Assembly: GCA_023390055.1 (NCBI GenBank)
Contig: JAEWDP010000070.1
Coordinates: forward strand, 15,080 to 79,079
Direction: 5' to 3'
Source: Pseudomonadota bacterium
Lineage (GTDB): Bacteria; Pseudomonadota; Alphaproteobacteria; Rhizobiales; Rhizobiaceae
DNA length: 64,000 nucleotides
Position 1 is the stretch's first letter. The number at the start of each line of letters is the position of its first letter. The translations under genes and the position numbers were made by a program. Shown here piece after piece: positions 63,928 through 64,000 of this stretch. The notes below the pieces were generated by a model that did no database searches, was not told the origin of the DNA, and saw only the letters and a program-made list of their open reading frames with translations.

Positions 63928-64000
63928 CTAAAGCTGTGCCGTCCAGTCGAAGTCTCGAATGTAGAGTCCGATTGGGTTAAGGCGGATGGTTGCTTCATCC
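63928..64000 (-). CDS. trbF: Conjugative transfer protein TrbF, C-terminal end (partial)
   Basis: The last 23 codons before a TAG at 63928-63930. They read [17 protein letters not shown] at the end, matching the NP-x-G-x-Y...W tail of TrbF/VirB8-like proteins. The rest of the gene lies beyond the right edge. The position directly before trbG on the same strand is the standard trb order. Confidence 0.8.
   Translation of the reverse strand, partial: DEATIRLNPIGLYIRDFDWTAQL

Overview
The window looks like part of a large plasmid, chromid or integrative element of an alphaproteobacterium in the Hyphomicrobiales (Rhizobiales), probably Rhizobiaceae or Brucellaceae. The evidence is a TraR-type quorum-sensing regulator facing a trbF-G-H-I conjugation run at the right end, ExoF/ExoP-style polysaccharide export genes, and a rhizobial-style sugar ABC operon. 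The species cannot be fixed from this sequence alone, and no replication genes, tRNAs, rRNAs, CRISPR arrays or intact insertion sequences were seen.

Region 1 (1-41889) is a very large exopolysaccharide locus. It carries dTDP-rhamnose genes (rmlD end, rmlA), a Wzx flippase, a WcaJ-type initiating transferase, a WecG/TagA-type transferase, and GT2, GT4 and GT61 glycosyltransferases. It also has a Wzy-like polymerase, an ExoF-type outer-membrane export protein, a Wzz-like co-polymerase, a separate kinase-like protein with a destroyed Walker A motif, a Tat-exported glycoside-hydrolase-like protein, an SGNH protein, and a set of Gfo/Idh/MocA and SDR sugar-modifying enzymes, two of which are fused into one protein. 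A natural-product assembly line is embedded in this locus: a type I PKS (KS-AT-KR-DH-ACP-TE), a divergent NRPS (formyltransferase, partial condensation domain, adenylation domain split by an FMN luciferase-like monooxygenase, carrier domain) and a 4'-phosphopantetheinyl transferase. A second small carrier-protein system (AMP ligase, ACP, PLP decarboxylase) resembles the trio known from exosortase-A loci, but no exosortase is visible here. The most interesting hypothesis for the window is that these systems make an acyl or formyl-aminoacyl decoration of the polysaccharide, or a separate small molecule co-regulated with it.

Region 2 (about 41890-47725) is a patchwork. It has a stretch of about 1.15 kb that may be decayed, a copper nitrite reductase with an extra N-terminal cupredoxin domain (nirK), a small glycine-rich membrane protein and an orphan UvrD/Rep-type helicase.

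Region 3 (47726-58835) is a clean catabolic operon. A divergent DeoR-family regulator faces a sugar ABC transporter (binding protein, ATPase, two permeases), a DUF4432 mutarotase-like protein, a ribokinase-family kinase, a deoxyribose-phosphate aldolase of the long, animal-like type and a double-domain ALDH16-type aldehyde dehydrogenase. Together they make a plausible 2-deoxy-D-ribose route: uptake, epimerisation, phosphorylation, aldol cleavage to glyceraldehyde-3-phosphate and acetaldehyde, then acetaldehyde oxidation.

Region 4 (58836-64000) holds transfer functions: an OmpR-type regulator whose receiver lacks the phospho-accepting aspartate, traR with a strong hairpin terminator, and convergent trbI, trbH, trbG and the last codons of trbF.
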